From HyVt-477 sp965224605 (lineage in GTDB: Bacteria; Pseudomonadota; Gammaproteobacteria; Thiotrichales; Thiotrichaceae): a stretch of DNA of 64,000 nucleotides. The DNA lies in contig CBDCZP010000001.1 of assembly GCA_965224605.1 (NCBI GenBank), forward strand, positions 433,816 to 497,815. The letters are read 5' to 3'. A model generated the notes under the pieces. It was not told the DNA's origin and made no database searches. It was given only the letters and a program-made list of their open reading frames with translations. Positions 60,539 through 64,000 of this stretch are shown here, piece after piece. Every line of letters begins with the position of its first letter. The first letter of the stretch is position 1. The translations under genes and the position numbers were made by a program.

Positions 60539-62389
60539 GTGACAACCAAATTGATGTCAGTATCAAAGCGCGGGTTTGCAGTCATTGCTGTACTGTTTTT
60601 CAATGCGTGTTCTCATGACAATGAAAGCATTTCTTCCCTCTCAGCTGATTCCGTTACCGAATTCTCCAGTCTCTACAGTGAGCAGATTTATCACATTTTG
60701 CAGGCTGAATATCATTATCAGCAACATGATTACAAACAAGCCAGTCAGGCATACAATAATTTATTAATGATACGTGCCGATGCTAATGTGGCTAAGCGTG
60801 CAACAGAATTGGCGGTCAAGGTTGAAGATTACGATCAGGCTTTAATCGCGGCGGAACAATGGAAATTACTGGAACCCGACGCTGCTCAAGTGAATCATTT
60901 TCTTGTCTTGCTGTACCAGGAAAAAAAGAACTATCAGGCATCAGCCAATGTGTTGGCTGATTTGGTGAAATCTTATCCCTCTGGTAAAGCTAAATCATTA
61001 GATATCGCCGTAGCCTTACTCGAACAGCAAAAAGATGCAACGCATGCATTCCACACCTTTAAATATTATTTACAACATAATGTGGATGGCAGGGATAAGA
61101 CTACGAATAAGAATGCAGGAACTGCTACCTACTATCTGGGTTTGTTTGCGATGAAGGCAAAGCTGTTTGCTGAAGTTATTAGCGTTACAGAAGCCTTTAG
61201 CGACAAAAAAACCTTTAGCGATGAAGAAGCCCCCCTTAGCAACAAAGAAGCTGCTGTTAGTGCAAAGGCTATGGCGAGTAAAGAAGACCCAGCCAAGGTC
61301 GAGATAGATAAGATTGAGATGCAACGTAAAACAGCCTTACTACGAGTTAAAGCCTTTACTGAGCTAGATCAGCCTGAACAAGGATTGAAAGTATTAAAGA
61401 AGCTTATCGCAGCAGCAGCAGATCCGGTTACCAAACAAAGTTATGCACGTTTCATGGCATCGTTAGGTCAGGCTAAAAAAGCAGTGGCGCTATTGGAGCA
61501 AGTTTACAATAAGCATCCGGATAAAGCGGAATTGTTACTGGACATGATATCTATCAGTCTAATGGACGAGGAATACAAAAAAACATTACTTTTCGTTGAT
61601 AAGTTAGAGAAAATCAAAGGTCAGGAAGATACGGCTCGTTACTATAGGGGGGCGGCATTTGAGTTACAACATAAATATCCTGAGGCGCTTAAAGCCTATA
61701 CTTCAATTAAAACTGAAAATCAGTCTATCCAAACCTATACGAAAATAGCCATGGTTTTGCCAGAGGCAAAGGGTCTGAATAGTGCTATATCCTATTTGTA
61801 TAAGTTACAGAAAAATAGTAGTAAAAATATTAATTTACTGGGAGATTTATATCTTCTGGAAAGCGACGTTTTACGTGAGCACGGACGTTATGAACAAGCA
61901 TTAAAGGCAAATAAAAAAGCGGCAAAACTATTACCTATGGATTTGAGTGTTCTTTATTCACAAGCTTTATTATATGAAGATGTGAATCAGATAAAGAAAT
62001 CAGAAGAAACCTTGCATGGCATTCTGCAAATTGATAGCAATCATTCTGCTGCATTGAATGCCTTGGGGTATATGTTATCCGTGCATACCACGCGCTTTGA
62101 TGAAGCCTACAAATATATTAAAAAAGCCTATGATTTAAAACCCAACGACCCTGCTATTCTGGATAGCCTTGGTTGGGTTTCTTATCGAAAGGGTGACTTG
62201 CAAGGAGCCGAACGGTATTTGCGAATTGCCTATCAAAAACTGCCTGATCCCGAAGTAGCAGGACATCTTGTAGAAGTGCTCAGTAAGCAAGGTCAACAAG
62301 AAGAAGCCACAAAATTGTTACATGAAATGTTGTTGAAACATCCAGATAATAAACGGCTAATTGAAATTAAGACTTTTATTAACAAGTAA
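60539..62389 (+). CDS. TPR-repeat lipoprotein
   Basis: 616 residues, GTG start with AGGAG 11 bases upstream. The signal GFAVIAVLFFNACS has lipobox FNAC, so it is lipid-anchored. Tetratricopeptide repeats run through most of the protein (YEQALKANKKAAKLLPMDLSVLYSQALLYE, ILDSLGWVSYRKGDLQGAERYLRIAYQ). The position between hemA and lolB is conserved in many gammaproteobacteria, and an envelope-assembly role with LolB is plausible but not proven. Residues ~215-260 are a Ser/Lys/Glu-rich low-complexity insert. Confidence 0.85.
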   Translation: MTTKLMSVSKRGFAVIAVLFFNACSHDNESISSLSADSVTEFSSLYSEQIYHILQAEYHYQQHDYKQASQAYNNLLMIRADANVAKRATELAVKVEDYDQALIAAEQWKLLEPDAAQVNHFLVLLYQEKKNYQASANVLADLVKSYPSGKAKSLDIAVALLEQQKDATHAFHTFKYYLQHNVDGRDKTTNKNAGTATYYLGLFAMKAKLFAEVISVTEAFSDKKTFSDEEAPLSNKEAAVSAKAMASKEDPAKVEIDKIEMQRKTALLRVKAFTELDQPEQGLKVLKKLIAAAADPVTKQSYARFMASLGQAKKAVALLEQVYNKHPDKAELLLDMISISLMDEEYKKTLLFVDKLEKIKGQEDTARYYRGAAFELQHKYPEALKAYTSIKTENQSIQTYTKIAMVLPEAKGLNSAISYLYKLQKNSSKNINLLGDLYLLESDVLREHGRYEQALKANKKAAKLLPMDLSVLYSQALLYEDVNQIKKSEETLHGILQIDSNHSAALNALGYMLSVHTTRFDEAYKYIKKAYDLKPNDPAILDSLGWVSYRKGDLQGAERYLRIAYQKLPDPEVAGHLVEVLSKQGQQEEATKLLHEMLLKHPDNKRLIEIKTFINK

Positions 62390-62403
62390 GCACTAAGATA
62401 TCG

Positions 62404-63042
62404 ATGAAAAGGAATGTTATGAAGTATTGGCTCGTTTTATCTTTAGGACTGCTAGTCTTAAGTGGTTGTTCGACAGCTACTCGGCAGATTCCAGATACAA
62501 CAACAGGTAATAGTGGCTCTCAAAATAAGAGCTGGAAAGCACGTCAGGCAAAGCTTGCTGCTTTATCAATGTGGAAATTAAAAGGTAGGGCAAGTGTTGC
62601 TTATCGTGGTGACAACTGGCCGTTTGGTCTTGAATGGCAACAGACATCACCTAGTCATTACAGTATGAATATCAAACATCCACTGACGCAAAGTTCATTG
62701 GCGCAGGTCGTGAAGACAGGGAATGTTGTTCGCTTAACCAGTAATGGTAGAGTCTATCAGGATAGTAGTGCCGAGAAGTTAATAGAGAAAAACTTACGAG
62801 TTAAGTTGCCCGTTAAAGGTATGCGGCACTGGGTGCTAGGAGTTGCTTCACCTCATTATCCTGTTACCACACTGAAGCTGGATTCAACGGGTCGTCCACT
62901 CTTATTACAACAGGCTGGTTGGAATATCCATTATTTAAAATATCAAACGAATACCTTTAATGCCTTGCCGTCGTTGATTAACGTTACACGAGAATCGCCA
63001 CAGCCGGTGCAAATAAAAATACGTATTCGTCAATGGAATTGA
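62404..63042 (+). CDS. lolB: Outer-membrane lipoprotein receptor LolB
   Basis: 212 residues. Lipobox LSGC (LLVLSGCSTATR) at the N-terminus; the body has WKARQAKLAALSMWKLKGRASVAYRG, PFGLEWQQTSPSHYSMNIKHPL and a terminal PVQIKIRIRQWN typical of LolB. It receives lipoproteins from LolA at the outer membrane. Starts 14 bases after the TPR gene. The gene usually next (ispE) is absent. Confidence 0.92.
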   Translation: MKRNVMKYWLVLSLGLLVLSGCSTATRQIPDTTTGNSGSQNKSWKARQAKLAALSMWKLKGRASVAYRGDNWPFGLEWQQTSPSHYSMNIKHPLTQSSLAQVVKTGNVVRLTSNGRVYQDSSAEKLIEKNLRVKLPVKGMRHWVLGVASPHYPVTTLKLDSTGRPLLLQQAGWNIHYLKYQTNTFNALPSLINVTRESPQPVQIKIRIRQWN

Positions 63043-63307
63043 TATCTAACAGGGAATAGCAGCGTGTTTTAGAAGAATAGACGTGCAAATAATACTTTTA
63101 ATATTTTTCATCAAGAAGGATTGACAGGCGACAACCAACCTATCACAATAGCGCCCTTTCTGGTAAGGCGCATGATATTTGATGTCCCATTATTGGAAAA
63201 GATGACGATTCGTAGTGAGATAATGCTCTTCATCATGAATGTTTCCTCTTGCGAATTTTTTCTGTAAAATATTACAACTAGATGTAATACGATAGTAATT
63301 GATATGT
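63043..63307. other. lolB to tRNA-Gln interval without ispE
   Basis: 265 bases with a small hairpin GCGCC...GGCGC (63151-63171) and AT-rich sequence. No gene. A - strand frame here is the mirror of the tRNA and not real. Confidence 0.5.
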
Positions 63308-63382
63308 TGGGCCGTCGCCAAGCGGTAAGGCACCAGGTTTTGATCCTGGCATGCGCAGGTTCGAATCCTGCCGGCCCAGCCA
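63308..63382 (+). tRNA. tRNA-Gln (anticodon TTG)
   Basis: 75 bases with complete cloverleaf: acceptor TGGGCCG / CGGCCCA, D-arm GCCAAGCGGTAAGGC, anticodon stem CCAGG/CCTGG with loop TTTTGAT (anticodon TTG), T-arm with GGTTCGAATCC, and encoded CCA at 63380-63382. The place upstream of prs is usual in gammaproteobacteria. Confidence 0.97.
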
Positions 63383-63464
63383 TTTTATTCTCAACTTTTT
63401 GCTTTATGAAGTCTGCTAATCTGCTTAGAGTCTTCGTAAGCTGAAATCACAAACGAGACCACTC

Positions 63465-64000
63465 ATGTCTGAAATAGACAGGATGATGATTTTCGCGGGG
63501 TCTGCCACCCCACTTCTTGCTCAATCAATCGTCGATAAGTTAGGCCTTCCTGCCTCTGATCTTATAACCACACATTTCAGTGATGGTGAGACTCATGTTG
63601 AAATATTGGAAAACGTTCGCGGCAAAGACGTGTTCATTATTCAGTCAACCTGCACACCAACCAATGATAATTTAATGGAGTTGCTGATTTCGGCAGATGC
63701 GCTTTATCGCGCTTCAGCAGGACGGATTACGGCAGTGGTTCCTTATTATGGCTATGCTCGACAGGATCGTCGAACCCGGTCACGTCGTGTTCCCATAACA
63801 GCCAAGTTGGTAGCGGATATGATGACGACTAGTCGCATTGACCGTGTATTAACTATCGATTTACACTCTGAGCAAGTGCAAGGTTTCTTTGAACTGCCTG
63901 TCGATAACATTTATGCTATCGGAGTTTTGGCTCAGGACATCATCAGTCATGGCTATGAGAAAATTACCGTTGTATCACCTGATGCAGGTGGAGCGGTAAG
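63465..64000 (+). CDS. prs: Ribose-phosphate pyrophosphokinase, 3' end outside window
   Basis: ATG 63465 opens MSEIDRMMIFAGSATPLLAQ, then FSDGETHVEILENVRGKDVFIIQS, LISADALYRASAGRITAVVPYYGYARQDRR, ITAKLVADM and VLTIDLHSEQVQGFF, and runs to the right edge at VVSPDAGG. About 179 of ~315 residues are visible. It makes PRPP from ribose-5-phosphate and ATP. The start extension before MMIFAG is one or two residues longer than in E. coli. Confidence 0.94.
   Translation, partial: MSEIDRMMIFAGSATPLLAQSIVDKLGLPASDLITTHFSDGETHVEILENVRGKDVFIIQSTCTPTNDNLMELLISADALYRASAGRITAVVPYYGYARQDRRTRSRRVPITAKLVADMMTTSRIDRVLTIDLHSEQVQGFFELPVDNIYAIGVLAQDIISHGYEKITVVSPDAGGAV

Noticed and set aside
63111..63383. 90-codon - strand frame beginning MAGPAGFEPA
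   Set aside because: This is the well-known false translation across the complement of a tRNA 3' half; the tRNA-Gln explains the sequence.

Overview
The window reads as a chromosome segment of an AT-leaning gammaproteobacterium. The right-hand third carries a typical gammaproteobacterial housekeeping set: rpoZ-spoT-ridA, hemH, rpsO-pnp, prmC-prfA-hemA, and lolB followed by tRNA-Gln and prs. The extracellular repeat modules and the many small intergenic palindromes would suit a Thiotrichales-like lineage, but that placement is an inference and species cannot be read from the sequence.

Bases 1-7590 are the end of a surface-polysaccharide operon on the + strand: a two-domain oxidoreductase (cut by the left edge), an alpha-helical-barrel protein, a WecG/TagA/CpsF transferase, two methyltransferases around a NodU-type carbamoyltransferase, and the UDP-GlcNAc 2-epimerase wecB. 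It stops at a clean intrinsic terminator. Bases 7600-13600 hold a strong promoter with a folded leader or small RNA, then a secreted cassette (Tat-exported DUF6916-like protein, phage tail-collar protein, 1062-residue modular GH114-like protein). The cassette lies between two 622-bp direct repeats differing at four positions, and a 198-bp MITE-like element sits just downstream.

Bases 13794-19836 carry the GDP-L-fucose pathway (gmd, fcl, manC), a broken Uma2 nuclease gene, a nested palindrome island and a WecA-type initiating transferase. Bases 20033-25600 hold two frameshifted secreted proteins: a cohesin-like protein with a proline/threonine linker and C-terminal anchor, and an M4 metallopeptidase with four nearly identical 95-residue repeats. 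Bases 25600-45790 are a large O-antigen/capsule cluster: methyltransferases, glycosyltransferases, Wzy-like polymerase, Wzx flippase, AsnB-type amidotransferase, acyltransferase, the UDP-L-FucNAc pathway fnlABC with wbuB, an aldo/keto reductase, a PglC/WcaJ-type initiating transferase and a CapD/WbpM-type dehydratase. Together these could build, decorate, flip and polymerise a repeat unit containing fucose and FucNAc. No wzz-like chain-length regulator was seen.

Bases 45944-64000 are conserved core genes with a few lineage-specific envelope proteins. Six single-base frameshifts occur in the window, all in accessory surface genes and none in a core gene. The most notable items for follow-up are the repeat-bounded GH114 cassette, the MITE with 11-bp flanking duplications, the C6-tract frameshift before a surface anchor, the degenerate synthetase site of SpoT, and the structured RNA candidate near base 7900.
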